NCBI GenBank assembly: GCA_037447655.1
Contig: JBBHKE010002543.1
Span: 37,921-101,920 of the forward strand
Length of the DNA stretch: 64,000 bases
From: Zygnema cylindricum
Lineage: Eukaryota; Streptophyta; Zygnematophyceae; Zygnematales; Zygnemataceae
Reading direction: 5' to 3'
Shown here: piece by piece, positions 1 to 12,047 of the stretch
How positions within the stretch are numbered: position 1 is the first letter of the stretch
Layout of the letters: every line of letters starts with the position of its first letter
The notes under the pieces: generated by a model
Seen by the model: only the letters and a program-made list of their open reading frames with translations
What the model was told of the DNA's origin: nothing
Database searches by the model: none
Position numbers and translations under genes: made by a program

Positions 1-26
1 AGACCGCTTGGGTGGCGAGGTGGAAG

Positions 27-369
27 ATGGCGCAAAGCCCCATTTATCCGGCCGGCTTTGTACTTGATCCACAGTATCAAAGTCCTTGTATATGGGCAAC
101 GTGCTAACGCGACAGTTATGGACGGTTTTCAGACAATGTTGGAGGGGATGATTCTAAATGTGGAGGAGATAGAAGAAGCCCGCTTACAGTTGTCGAAATA
201 TAGACTTTTTGGGGGAATTTTTGGCAGGGAAGTTACAAAATCTTGTGCAAAGAAGATGCCAGCGTGGAAATAGTGGCAAGAGTTTGGCGCTGCCACTTCT
301 ATCTTGCAGAAGGTTCCAATAAAAATACTTGCAAATGAATGCTCTGGAATCCGTTATTCGCGAGCGTAA
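27..369 (+). pseudogene. hAT transposase C-terminal fragment (broken)
   Basis: This is the last part of a hAT-superfamily DNA transposase, which would cut and paste its own element in the nucleus. It opens in one frame with a hAT-like motif (IYPAGFVLDPQYQS, from about 39), shifts frame before about 115 and continues as VMDGFQTMLEG. It then reads through an in-frame TAG at 271 into WQEFGAATSILQKVPIKILA, which resembles the family's C-terminal dimerisation region. The catalytic core would lie left of the window. One frameshift and one stop make it non-functional. I am fairly sure of the family and not of the subfamily. Confidence 0.7.
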
Positions 370-806
370 TTGCCATATTACCATACACTGTAAAAAATAA
401 ATAGATTAACGGCTAAAGGGCAAATGATTTGGTATGGGTTTTCACTAATCTTGTACATTAAATAAGACTAAGGATGGCATAGTGAGATAGGTGGTATGTA
501 TGAAAGAGGGAAGGAGTAGGGGAAGAGGGAGTGAGGTAGGGGAGAGGTTCGGAAGACATCATGGGGTTGATATAAGGAAGAGGATTTAGAGAGAGATAGG
601 CGAGAATATTATTCTGTTTGATTAATGGATCTTTTTAATATTTTGTTTTTGTGTTTGAATGTGAAAATGTCACTTGATCTAGGTCTATACTCATTTTTTG
701 TAATACTGTCCTCTGAGATGGCGAGAAGGCCCCGTAAAGGCCATGGTTATCTGTTAGATGGCCAGACCGACAAATTTGGTAATTTTACCTGCGGACATTG
801 AACAAG
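370..806. other. Unassigned stretch
   Basis: No gene or recognisable repeat is seen. Positions about 500-600 are strongly purine-rich (GA runs) on the + strand. Confidence 0.5.
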
Positions 807-2150
807 GTTTGTAATTTAGAAATCTTTACTTGGGCTAAAAATAACTCATAATATTTTCTAAAGTAGCATCTGTAATACTTTTAATTAGTGTATAGCAAAG
901 TATAATATATTGTACTTTGGTTTCTGGTCGTGAGATGCGGCGAGTTCTGGTTTTTAGAAGCTGATGAAGCCACCACAGCGTCACCTTATTTATTGATTCA
1001 AATTGGACCAGCGTAATCCCAACCGAATTCGCAAATATATGGTACGGTTTGACGGTACCATCGTCGATTGAATTTGTTCCAACGAACACGATTCACCTCT
1101 TCTCTCTCTCCCTCCCTCTCATTTTTCCCCACTCTTTTTTTCTCACTTTCCACCCATTTTTTTGCGCCCTCTTTCTTTTTTCACCTCCTCCATTTTTCTC
1201 TCTTTTAAAATTTTTGTTTCTCTCTTTTTCTCTTCCTCTCTTCGTCTATCGTTTTTTTCCACCTTCTCTCTTTTTATTTTCTTTTTATCTCTCTGTTTTG
1301 TTCTCTCTATTGTTTAATGTCACTTAGTCTCAATTGTTCTCTTTCTCTTGCTTTCTATCTTTCATTTTTTTAAGTTTTTGGTCAAATAATGTTAAACAAC
1401 AAATTATTCACTACAAGATAAATCGTGCGATACTGATTCTTCAAAATGATCACATGAAACGGGTAACTTTTACCACAAGCGTGATTCACGAGGGACCACA
1501 ACCGTGATTCACGTGGGACCACACGTGACAAAGCACTCAGGTGCTTCGTACTACACGACCACAGTCGACTTGACTTTAGCGACTACCGCTGACTAAGCAT
1601 CTGGAACGTTTTGTGTACGGTTTGATATCTGAAAATATCTGAATAAACTTTTTTTTTTAGTTTAGTGTAATAAAAAATAGTGTTTCATTAATTAGGTTTT
1701 TGGAAATACTAATTAGGGTTTTTGAGGTACTAACGGTACAATAACGTACAGGTAGGATACTTTGTCGTTAGTCAAGATAATAACCGAAATAATAGTTACC
1801 CAAATTAGTGTAGACCAATAGATACACATTGTGAATATATAACTTAGGACTTAGCCAATTTTGTAGTATCTATTTTGGGAATATGATTTTTTAAGGGCAG
1901 TTTTTGGGAAACTTCTAGACATCATATCTTATGGTTTACTTAGTCATTTGGGCTGCAATTTTAAGAATTGTCAGTTTACTCTATTGTGTATCACTGTGGC
2001 AAATTTGAGACATGTTGGCCTTTTGAGTCATATTTTGTGTAAGCTGAAAGTTGGTTGTTGAGTAGGTGCTTGATAGCTTTTGTTGTTTTCCATGTCTACT
2101 TCCACTACTACTGCTGGTCCTCCTCCTACAACGCTGATTGTAGAACAACA
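807..2150 (+). repeat. LTR-A, 5' copy
   Basis: This is the left LTR of copia A. It aligns with 14574-15557, although its first 280 bp are quite diverged. Shared blocks include a palindrome at 1039-1061, the paired GTGATTCACG motifs near 1481 and 1509, and the terminal TAGAACAACA at 2141-2150. A CT-rich block absent from the other copies interrupts it. Its start is degraded (the expected TGTTGT reads GGTTTGT). Confidence 0.75.
1089..1370. repeat. CT-rich low-complexity block inside LTR-A
   Basis: About 280 bases are almost purely pyrimidine on the + strand (TCTCTC, CCCTC and TTTT runs). The block is missing from the two other LTR-A copies at the same place, so it is an insertion or expansion specific to this copy. 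The open frame across it is a composition artefact. Confidence 0.75.
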
Positions 2151-2151
2151 C

Positions 2152-2161
2152 GTTATGGGCC
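2152..2161 (+). other. Primer-binding site of copia A (initiator tRNA-Met anticodon arm)
   Basis: One base after the LTR end comes GTTATGGGCC. This is the reverse complement of the GGCCCAUAAC segment of the eukaryotic initiator tRNA-Met anticodon stem-loop, as I remember that tRNA. The usual plant copia site, complementary to the tRNA 3' end (TGGTATCAGAGC), is absent. The ATG inside the site (2155) is also the homologous gag start. Confidence 0.6.
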
Positions 2162-2892
2162 TTTCGTCAAGAATTCCTATCTTCAATGGCCAAAAGTATG
2201 CGTATTGGGCGGCGATGGTTGAATCTTTGTTTGAAACTGTTGACTTATTGGGGGTCTTGGATGGCTCCCTTGATAAAACAGATCCGAGTTGGGCGAAAAA
2301 GAATTCAATGGCAAGGAACAATCTAATTCTTTGTATATCAGAAAATCTGGTCATGTCTCGCCTGAAAATGAAGCAGGCGCATGAGATTTGGACATCAATG
2401 AAATCTGCTTTTGAGAAAGCCAATGTCCAAGAGGAGCTCTTGGTGGCTGGAAAAATTTGGGGGTACAAATACTCAAGGGGAACTATGGTCGAGTATTGTG
2501 ACAACTTTCGTGCACTTATTGATGCACACTTTTCTGCTGGGGGGTCATTTCTTGAGTTTCAGCAGGCAGCTTTGCTTATTAGAGGACTTCTTAGTAGCAT
2601 GAAAGGTGTGTCTGCTCAGTTAAAGAGTCATGATAAGTTAGTTGGTCGTTTCAATTAGCATATAATCTTATATTGGAGGAAGAGTCTAATACTAAACTCC
2701 TTGAAGGAGAAGGAAAGGTTGAAGCTTTTGCAACATACTTTGACAAAAGAGCTTAGGGTTAATCAGAATAGGAATCAGTTTAACCAGAGTTAGAATCAAT
2801 TTAATCAGTTTAATCATAGGCCAAATAGACAATCTTCTACTGCTTTTTTCTATTGTTCTAAGAAGGGTCATGGATATCGGTTCTGTCCTAAG
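2155..2892 (+). pseudogene. copia A gag (nucleocapsid precursor), broken
   Basis: This encodes the retrotransposon capsid protein. It begins MGLSSRIPIFNG, homologous to the gag starts of the two minus-strand copia elements here. The typical copia gag region follows (YAYWAAMVESLF, HEIWTSMKSAF, EYCDNFRALID) up to a stop at 2656. Frames then change through an N/Q-rich stretch to a zinc knuckle near 2845-2880 that has lost its first cysteine (FYCSKKGHGYRFC). An open frame extends upstream to 2080 inside the LTR, but homology and the primer site favour the ATG at 2155. Confidence 0.75.
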
Positions 2893-3434
2893 ATGAAAAA
2901 GGCTAATGAGACAGGTGTATACAGGCCGGGTTCGCAGCAAAGCCAATATCATTGCGGCTTTTCAAGAAATCCTACACGCGAAAATGCTCTATTTTCAGCT
3001 TCTGCAACTGATGCATATGAATCTCTGAGCTTCAATGAGCAAGACGAAGCAGAGTTATTTGCTATGGCGGCGGCCATGGAGGGTCCCAAGGATGCAGGAT
3101 TGATCATGGATACGGGAGCATCGTCCCACATGTGCTGGAACAAGGCGACATTTTCAAATCGGCAGCAAACGCCTCTAAAGAGTATATACTATGTTTGTGG
3201 GATGAGTGTTCAAACCTCAGCTCAGGGTGATGTGTCTTTAATGGTTGATGTGGGGGGAAAGTCGGTAAAGAGTAATCTTCACAATGTTTTGTATGTTCTA
3301 GACTTTAAAAAGAATCATTTTTCTACATCCTTAGAGGAAAGCAAAGGCTTTGAAGTCATTCTGAAAAGAGGTAGACAAGTTGTTTGCAAGCAAGGAAAAG
3401 TAGCAGTAACAGGAACTAGAGATGTAGCAAAATG
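2893..3434 (+). pseudogene. copia A protease region, first copy
   Basis: This is the end of gag plus the aspartic protease and the start of the integrase linker. The active site is intact as DTGASSHM near 3109, followed by the family's CWNKATFSN and DVGGKSVKSNLHNVLY. It breaks off at 3434, where an LTR-B fragment begins. The same segment restarts at 4126 in a diverged copy. This copy keeps the catalytic DTG that the second copy has lost. Confidence 0.75.
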
Positions 3435-4125
3435 TGGCGCCAGGTCATGCCGCGTCAGAAAACGGTACCGTACAAGAAAGTACAAGTGCCGGAGTACTTT
3501 CTGTACGTACATTGTACGATGTCGCCATAGTGCGACATTTGTCACTCCCGGATTTGTTTTATGCCGTTCCGGAAATTCCGTAATCGCGTACGATGTTGCC
3601 ACGTGTCATCCGGAGTGGCGGCATGTGCAAACTGCCAAATTTTCCTTTCCGCGATGTCGGCGCTTACCACGGCCGTCCGATTTACATCGTAACTAAAACG
3701 GACCGTCGAAATAAATGTCCGTACTATTTATTTCGTCTGGTGCTAAAAGTACAACTGTTTCTATGCCCTGAATACCGTAATCCAGTTAAATGGAATTCCC
3801 TACCTGTAATTATATAAATATCTATCAAACCCTATATGTACTAGCACTAGTTCTAGACTAAATGGACAAAGCTAACGTCTACGGGACAGTTCACCGACGG
3901 TAGGTACCAGGATCAATTCCTGGGTCTGTCAAATACCATTTTGGTAAACATACCTATATTACCTATTCTTGTCTCTCTGGAGAGCTTAGGCAGCCATGGC
4001 TCTAGCTCCCTCTCCAGCCTTCAGTGACTACGACAAGTGTTGGGGCTTGGAGAAGGGAGTCAGAGGCAGACTGCCTCTACTCTTTTCTATCTAACAAAGA
4101 CCTAGAAAATACCCAAATATCAACA
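3435..4125 (+). repeat. LTR-B fragment (right-hand part) inside copia A
   Basis: This aligns with the right part of the solo LTR-B at 61576-62884: the shared GTGCCGGAGTACTTTCTGT-like block near 3489, then a tRNA-like T-arm near 3912, the conserved hairpin at 3989-4075, and the LTR end ATATCAACA at 4117-4125. Its left part is missing. It lies between the two copies of the protease region. Confidence 0.75.
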
Positions 4126-5578
4126 AAGAAGGCTAATGAGACATGTTTATACAGGCCAGGTTGGCAATAGAGTGAGTATCACAAAGGTTTGTCTGGAAAC
4201 CCTTCTCGTGGAAATGCTTTTTTTTCAGCTTTTGCAACTGATGCAGGTGAGTCTCTCAGCTTCAATGAGCAAGAGGAGGCGGATTTATTTGCTATGGCGG
4301 CTGCCATGGAGGGTCCAAAATATGCGGGATGGATCATGGACACGGAAGCGTCTGCCCACATGTGTTGGAACAAGGCGGCTTTTACGAATCTGCAGCAAAC
4401 ATCTCCAAAGAGTATCTACTATGCTTGCGGCATGAGTGTTCAAACCACAACTCAGGGTGATGTATCATTAATGGTAGATGTGGGGGGAAAGTCGGTTTAG
4501 AGAACCCTTCACAATATTTTGTATGTTCCAGATTTCAAGAAAAATCTTTTTTTTACATCATTAGTGGAGAGCAAAGGCTTTGAAGTTGTTCTGAAAGGAA
4601 GGAGACAAGTTGTTAGCAAGAAAGGGAAAGTTGCAGTCACAGGACATAGAGATGCTAGCAAAATGTACCTGATGGACATGGCTGAATATAAAGAAAATAA
4701 TGTTCTCTACTCCAGTGTCGAATCTGATAATGAGTTGTGGCATAAGAGATTAGGACACATGAATTATGATAGTCTAAAGAAAATGGTGAACTCGAGAAAA
4801 GTTGATGGAGTTTCTCTCACATCTCATCCTTTAAAAACATGTGATGGTTGTTCACTTGGCAAGATTCAGAAATTGCCACTTCCACAAGAAGCAAACCATA
4901 GATCGGAAAATGTTCTGCAGCTCATCCATTCTGATGTTCTCGGTCCTTCACAAGTGGCGTCGGCAGGAGGCATCCACTATATGGTCACATTTACAGATGA
5001 CTACTCGAGGTACACCAAAGTTTACTTCATGCAACATAAGAGTGAAGTGTTTACTCACTTCAAACACTACAAAGCGTGGGCGGAAAAGCTTCATGGAGTT
5101 CCAATATTGGCGCTGAAATCAGACAATGACGGAGAATACACATCAAAGGATTTCAAAGAATTTCTCCTTCAAGAAGGTAGCACTCACAATCTTACAGTTC
5201 CATATACAACGGAACAGAATGGTGTTTTTGAAAGATTAAAAAGGACAGTGAAAGAGAGTGTTCGGTCGATGCTTAAAGATAAAGAGCTAGAATTGAAATT
5301 TTGGGTTGAACCACTTAACTATGCTATTTATATTAAAAATAGAATTGCTTCTAGATCTATTAGCACTACACCTTATGAGCTTTGGACAGGAGATATTCCT
5401 GATGTTAGTCACTTTAAGATCTTTGGCAACAAGTGTTTTATTTTAGATACTTCACAGGATAGATGGAAAATGGAGGCTAAAGGCCTACGTGGGATTTTCA
5501 TGGGGTATGATGATAATGCGAAAGGATATAGAGTTTTTGTATTTGAAAAACAGAAAGTGATTATCTCTAAAAATATCT
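4126..5578 (+). pseudogene. copia A protease (second copy) and integrase
   Basis: The protease active site is mutated to DTEASAHM near 4339 (catalytic Gly lost). A TAG at 4498 and several other changes follow. The integrase frame runs from about 4519 to the TAG at 5578. It has an HHCC zinc finger (ELWHKRLGHMN about 4732, CDGCSLGK about 4840) and the catalytic triad region: Asp in HSDVLGP about 4926, Asp in KSDNDGEY about 5118, and Glu in EQNGVFERLKR about 5212. It continues through the copia-type GYDDNAKGYRVF block. The integrase alone is open for 353 codons, the best-preserved part of this element. Confidence 0.8.
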
Positions 5579-5580
5579 AG

Positions 5581-7505
5581 ATTAAAGATGAACATGATTT
5601 GGTTGACATTTTTCAAGTATCAGATCAACCGGCAAAAGAAAAACAGGAATATGTCATTTTTCACCATACGCAGCGAGTCTACTTTCCACCGGCAAGTGGA
5701 ACACCTTTTCCTTCAGTTCCTCTGGTGCCTTCACAGGATGCTTCACCACAAGCTACAACTCAACCGGAAAGAACTACTTCGCATTCAGTACCATCTCACG
5801 TTACAACTGAAACGAAACAGAAAATCAGAGGCTGTTGACGATTTCAACCTCAGAATTTCCGGGGGGGAAGAGATCTAGCAGCCGTCTGCAAGTAAGCTCT
5901 CACTTTGCTTTTTCTACTACTACACAAGAGCCTCTAACGATCTAGGAGGCCTTCTCATTACCTGAGAGAAATCAGTGGATCGAGGCGGCAAACGATGAAA
6001 TGAAGTCTATTATGGAGGCACAGACATGGGAGCTGGTGGATCTTCCTCCGGGCAGAAAAGCCATCGGCAGCAAATGGGTATTCAAGGTGAAGCTGAACCC
6101 GGACAACACCATTGGAAGGTATAAGGCTAGACTAATGGCCAAAGGGTACAATCAAAAAGAAGGTATTGACTTTGAAGAAACCTTCTCTCCAGTTGTCACA
6201 TTTCCCACTGTCAAAATTTTGCTAAGTCTAGCGGCTATAGAGAATATGCAAATACATCAAATGGATGTTAAAACGGCCTTCTTGCATGGAAAGTTAGAAG
6301 AAACCATTTATATGAAACAACCTAAAATGTATGTTGAAAAGGGAAAGGAAAAATTAGTGTGTTAATTGATGAAATCTTTGTATAAGCTAAATCAAGCCCC
6401 GCGTAAGTGGAATTTGAAATTAGATGAGTTTTTGACTGGGCTGGGATTTAAGAGAATTAGCTCAGATCATTCTGTATATTTCTTACAAGGGGAGGATGGG
6501 ATACTATACATTGTTGTATATGTGGATTACTTATTATTAATAAGTAAGTCAATGGATGAAATAAACCGCATTAAAGCGACTTTAAGGTCTAGGTTTGAGA
6601 TGAAGGACCTCGGTGAGGCTAAGTATATATTAGGAATACAGGTAGGAAGAGACAGAAACAAAAGGCTGATTATCTTGACTCAGAAAGAAGCAATAGGTAA
6701 CGTGTTGGAAAGATTTGAAATGAAAGATGTAAAAGGATCTATATCTCCTATGGAATTCAGGCATAAATTGGAAGTAAGGGATTGTGACTTAGGCATTATG
6801 GTGTGTGAGAGTCAAAAGTCAAAGGAGGAGGAGTTTATGGCTTTAAAGCCATATAGACAGGTAGTTAGAAGTCTTATATATTTTATAAATTGTACGAGAC
6901 CCGACATTGCAGCAGTTGTGGGAGTCTTGAGTTGAAATCTGTAGAATTCTAAAAAGGCAGATTAGGAAGCAGCAAAATGGGTGTTGAGATATCTTGCAGG
7001 TACTCGAAATCTTAAGCTTGTACTCGAAGGAGAAGAGGTGAAAATAAAGACGTGGAGCGATGCTAGTTATGGAGACATGCCATGCCAAAATTCTATGACC
7101 GGCTTTGTTCTGAAGATTGGAGATGGAACTTGCTGTTGGAGTAACAAATTACAAAAGGTTACAACTCAATCCACAATGGAGTCAGAATATATGGCAGCAC
7201 CTTCAGCTCTAAAGGAGCTCCTATGGGTCAAGTCCATTTTACAAGAACTTGGGTATATGCAAACTGGTCCTCAGGCTATCTGGTGTGACAACCAGGCAGC
7301 CATTGCAATTGCCTCTAACCCAAGCCATCACTTTAAGAGCAAACACATGGATATTATACTTCACTTTGTTAGAGAAAAAGTACTTGCAAAAGTCGTTAAA
7401 TTGTGTTATTTACTGGACAAGAAGATGGTGGTTAGCAAGTTAACAAAAGCCCTTCCTGCTCCTAAGTTACAGTTTTGCAGATATGTTAATAGACTAAATG
7501 AGTAA
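5581..7505 (+). pseudogene. copia A reverse transcriptase and RNase H
   Basis: This part copies element RNA to DNA. A degraded linker (5581-5990) leads into WELVDLPPGRKAIGSKWVFK (about 6029) and MDVKTAFLHGKLEE (about 6262), then a TAA at 6363. After it come LYKLNQAPRKWN and the active site, which reads YVDY (about 6518) instead of YVDD, so polymerase activity is lost. A TGA near 6933 precedes RNase H (TWSDASYGD about 7050, STMESEYMA about 7171, CDNQAAIAIA about 7285, ending at 7505). The stretch from 6226 onward is repeated at 13274. Confidence 0.85.
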
Positions 7506-7521
7506 CTAAGTCTACATATTT

Positions 7522-7528
7522 AGGGGAG
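7522..7528 (+). other. Polypurine tract of copia A
   Basis: AGGGGAG lies directly before the TG that opens the 3' LTR at 7529, the usual place for plus-strand priming. The same motif precedes the duplicate LTR at 14574. Confidence 0.75.
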
Positions 7529-7601
7529 TGTTGTTATTTAGAAATATTTAGATAGGGCTAAAATAACTTAGAATATTTTCTAAGTAGTATGCTGTAATAC
7601 T
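7529..7601 (+). repeat. LTR-A, 3' copy, first piece
   Basis: The first 73 bp of the 3' LTR begin TGTTGTTATTTAG. The nested element inserted after ATACT (7597-7601), and the LTR resumes at 12048 with a repeat of ATACT. Confidence 0.85.
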
Positions 7602-8559
7602 TGAAACTCTAAGACCTCCATTGGCCCTCAGAGTAAGCAGATCCAAAGAAGCTAATCTAGATGGTGCAGACTCCTAACTTGATATAAACCCAAATGACTG
7701 ACCCCGTGACAATCAGAACCCAAATATAGATTCACCCCTGTGAGATAACACTTTCTGTGTGGTCAGTTCGACCACAGAATGCAAAGTTAGAATATAGATT
7801 TGGACACATTCACCCACTTTGAATTTCCCTTTGAAATGAAGCCACCGTGGCAAACAAAAACTCTGACCGACTACACCCCTGTGTAGCCTGGACTCCCCTG
7901 AGTCCGCAGCAAAAAGGATCACTGAAAATGGTCACGTAAATTAATAGTTATGGCTGCCCAAAGTTAGCCATTTATACAAGGTGCTCTCTCGGAGAGAGGG
8001 TCCTATCTGCCAAATTTTTCTAAGTCCTATCTTCTTATAAAACTCTATCTACTGAAGTACGGCACAAATTAAAATACTGTGCCGTACAAAAAAGTACAGG
8101 TGCCGGTGTACTTTTTGTACGGCCATAGTACGACATGGTCAAAATGTTGACACATGTCATATCTGGATTCATTTCCGTAATCCCCGAAGTTGCCGCAATC
8201 CAATGTAGCTTTGCCACGTGTCACTCGATGTGGCGGTGATCGCAAACCGCCAAAATCCTACTCCGCGATCTCGGCATCCTTCACGGCTGTCCGATCGAAA
8301 CTGGATTTCAATCGTGGTCGTCATAAATACTTGCGCGTTATTCTTTCCGACGTCAAACAAAAATGCGCGGTATTTATTTCGTAGCCGTACCATACGTCGT
8401 ACTTTACACAACTGTTTCTATGCATTATGTATATAGTTCCCGTTAAATGAATTAGTCAAAATTTACCTAGTTATATAACTATCATACACAATATACTCTA
8501 TCCCATAACCTAGACTATTAGGATAAGGTTACCGATAACTGCGGGTTTGATGCAAGTAG

Positions 8560-8583
8560 ATACCAGGATCAAATCCTGGCTCC
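8560..8583 (+). other. tRNA T-arm-like hairpin in LTR-B
   Basis: CCAGG ATCAAAT CCTGG forms a perfect 5-bp stem with a 7-base loop matching the pol III B-box form GWTCRANNC. An A-box-like TTAGGATAAGG lies about 45 bases upstream. Related modules occur at the same place in the copies at 3912, 11822 and 62670. No full cloverleaf can be drawn. Confidence 0.4.
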
Positions 8584-8643
8584 GTGAAACTACCATTTAG
8601 AAAACCCAATGAAACAAATGCCTGTCTCTCTCTAGACATCACA

Positions 8644-8727
8644 GGCAGCCATGGCTAACTCCTCCTCCAGTCTTTAGTGACTGCGACAAGTGTGGGGACT
8701 TGAGTGAGGAGTTAGAGGCAGGCTGTC
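8644..8727. other. Conserved LTR-B hairpin, copy in left nested LTR
   Basis: Arms GGCAGCC/GGCTGTC and CTAACTCCTC/GAGGAGTTAG, then CTCCAGTC/GACTTGAG (one mismatch), enclose the loop TTTAGTGACTGCGACAAG. The loop is shared with the other LTR-B copies while the arm sequences differ. Confidence 0.65.
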
Positions 8728-8829
8728 AATATCTACTATTTGCTTTTTATTTTGCAATCTCTAGACCTAGAAAATACTTGAATTCCAACACTCCCCTTAT
8801 TTTATAGTTTAATTTTCTTTCAACTCCCA

Positions 8830-9742
<913 letters not shown>

Positions 9743-9762
9743 ACTACTAATCCGGAGAAGCT

Positions 9763-10853
9763 CTAAAATATCTTCATCCTTTTCTCCTCTTCCCCTTCTT
9801 CCTCCTCATCCACGTTCCAACTTCTAAGTTTTTCCAAACAAGGGCATTCCTCCATATAATGACATGGTTTCCTACAAAAGAAGCAAACCCCTTTTTTCAA
9901 AGATCCCCTTTCTTTTCCTCTCCTTCTCTTTCCACCAAAGTTCCGATAAGGTTTACCTTTGTATTTCTTTCTCTCATCACGCTTCCGCTCGTCACCACCG
10001 TTCCTCTCATCACTGTTCCGCTCGTCACCGCCGTTCCTCTCATCACGCTTCCGCCAATCACCACCAACTGAAAATGCATTGACCCTGTCCCTTCCCCTAC
10101 GAAGCTCCAAAGTGCTTTCCCTTACAAGAATTATCCCCATGGTAAAGCACCAAGTCCATGAGGAGCCATCCATTGCCTGCATACGACATATGATGTTTTC
10201 GTACTCATCTGGGAGTTTCATAAGTAGATAGTTAATCTTACTCTCCTCAGATTTTACATATCCCGCACTAGTAAGCTCAACATATAAGGCAGCAATATCA
10301 TTGCAAAACTCTATCATGCTACCGCCTTTATAAACGTAGGCCTCTATTTCCTGTTTTACTAATTCAGCCTCTAAATAGTCTCACTTTTATAAATCTGAGT
10401 TAGTGCTTCCCATATCTGTGAAGACTTAGATAGACTTAAAAGAGTGATAGCTATCGACTTAGACACATATCTAAGTATGAGATGTTTTGCTATAGTGTTT
10501 TTGTATTCCCATATTTTCCTATCATTTTCTTCAGTTTTAATCCCTACATGTGGTACCATAGCTGAGGGCCTAGCTCCCCTCACCATAGGGGTCCCTTTTT
10601 CCTTCTCCTCTATTTCCCCATCCACAAAAAGATTTTTCCTTTCACCTTCCGTAGCATCTGAACTCCGGTTGATATTCTGGGCAGCCTCAGATGAATCTCC
10701 ATAGTAAGCTCCTCCAAAGCCAGGTGGCGGACATCTCACTTGTCCCGAAACAATTCCCCATAAGTGCTTCTCGAAAAGAAATCCCGCCATTGTAAACTCC
10801 CAATAAGTGAAGTGTGTTCCATCGAAAATAGGCACCCTAGATGGTGGGCCCAT
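9763..10853 (-). pseudogene. Nested element gag
   Basis: This encodes the capsid/nucleocapsid precursor. It starts at the ATG complement 10851-10853 (MGPPSRVPIFDGTHFTYW), is open to 10371, and after a gap restarts at 10317 and runs to 9763. The second part carries KINYLLMKLPDEYEN and a CCHC zinc knuckle (CFFCRKPCHYMEEC). Upstream of the knuckle is a highly charged repetitive region (RDERNGGDERNSDERN). It is one break away from an open gag and is the best-preserved coding part of this element. Confidence 0.75.
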
Positions 10854-10857
10854 AACC
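10842..10857 (-). other. Primer-binding site of nested element (tRNA-iMet anticodon arm)
   Basis: The + strand reads TGGTGGGCCCATAACC, identical as far as I remember it to the anticodon stem-loop of plant initiator tRNA-Met. The element strand is therefore complementary to the tRNA. It abuts the LTR at 10858, and gag starts at the ATG within it. Confidence 0.65.
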
Positions 10858-12047
10858 TAAAACTCTGAGACCTCCATTGGCCCTCAGAGTAAGCAGATCC
10901 AAAGAAGCTAATCTAGATAGTGCCGACTCCTAACTTGATATAAACCCAAATGACTGACCCCTTGACAATCAAAACCCAAATATAGATTCACCCCTGTGAA
11001 ATAACACTTTCTGTGTGGTCTGTTCCACCACAGAATGCAAAGTTAGAATATGAGATTTGGACACATTCACCCACTTTGACTTTCCCTTTGAAATGCAGCC
11101 ACCGTGGCAGACAAAAACTCTGACCGACTACACCCTTGTGTAGCCTGGACTCCCCTGAGTCCGCAGCAAAAAGGATCACTGAAAATGGTCACGTAAATTA
11201 ATAGTTATGGCTGCCCAAAGTTAGCCATTTATACAAGGTGCTCTCTCGGAGAGAGGGTCCTATCTGCCAAATTTTTCTAAGTCCTATCTTCTTATAAAAC
11301 TCTATCTACTGAAGTACGGCACAAATTAAAATACTGTGCCGTACAAAAAAGTACAGGTGCCGGTGTACTTTTTGTACGGCCATAGTACGACATGGTCAAA
11401 ATGTTGACACATGTCATATCTGGATTCATTTCCGTAATCCCCGAAGTTGCCGCAATCCAATGTAGCTTTGCCACGTGTCACTCGATGTGGCGGTGATCGC
11501 AAACCGCCAAAATCCTACTCCGCGATCTCGGCATCCTTCACGGCTGTCCGATCGAAACTGGATTTCAATCGTGGTCGTCATAAATACTTGCGCGTTATTC
11601 TTTCCGACGTCAAACAAAAATGCGCGGTATTTATTTCGTAGCCGTACCATACGTCGTACTTTACACAACTGTTTCTATGCATTATGTATATAGTTCCCGT
11701 TAAATGAATTAGTCAAAATTTACCTAGTTATATAACTATCATACACAATATACTCTATCCCATAACCTAGACTATTAGGATAAGGTTACCGATAACTGCG
11801 GGTTTGATGCAAGTAGATATCGGGATCAAATCCTGGCTCCGTGAAACTACCTTTTAGAAAACCCAATGAAACAACTGCTTGTCTTTCTCTAGACAGCACA
11901 AGGAGCCATGGCTAACTCCTCCTCCAGTCTTTAGTGAGTGCGACAAGTGTGGGGACTTGAGTGAGGAGTTAGAGGCAGGCTGTCAATATCTACTATTTGC
12001 TTTTTATTTTGCAATGTATAGATCTCGAAAATACTTAAATTCCAACA
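10858..12047 (-). repeat. LTR-B, 5' LTR of the nested element
   Basis: This is the right LTR, which is 5' in element orientation. It opens TAAAACTC where the partner has TGAAACTC, and ends TTCCAACA next to the target duplication at 12048. The conserved hairpin (about 11893-11984) is slightly damaged here. Confidence 0.9.

Larger units (their letters stand above)
7602..8790 (-). repeat. LTR-B, 3' LTR of the nested element
   Basis: This is the left LTR, starting TGAAACTC and ending TTCCAACA on the + strand. It is followed by CTCCCCTTATTTT, which read on the minus strand is a polypurine tract (AAGGGGAG). Roughly 7890-8560 looks identical to the partner LTR, while the two ends carry many differences. 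Confidence 0.9.

Noticed and set aside
1049-1327. 92-codon hydrophobic Phe/Ser/Leu-rich open frame
   Set aside because: It is produced by the CT-rich low-complexity block and absent from other LTR-A copies.
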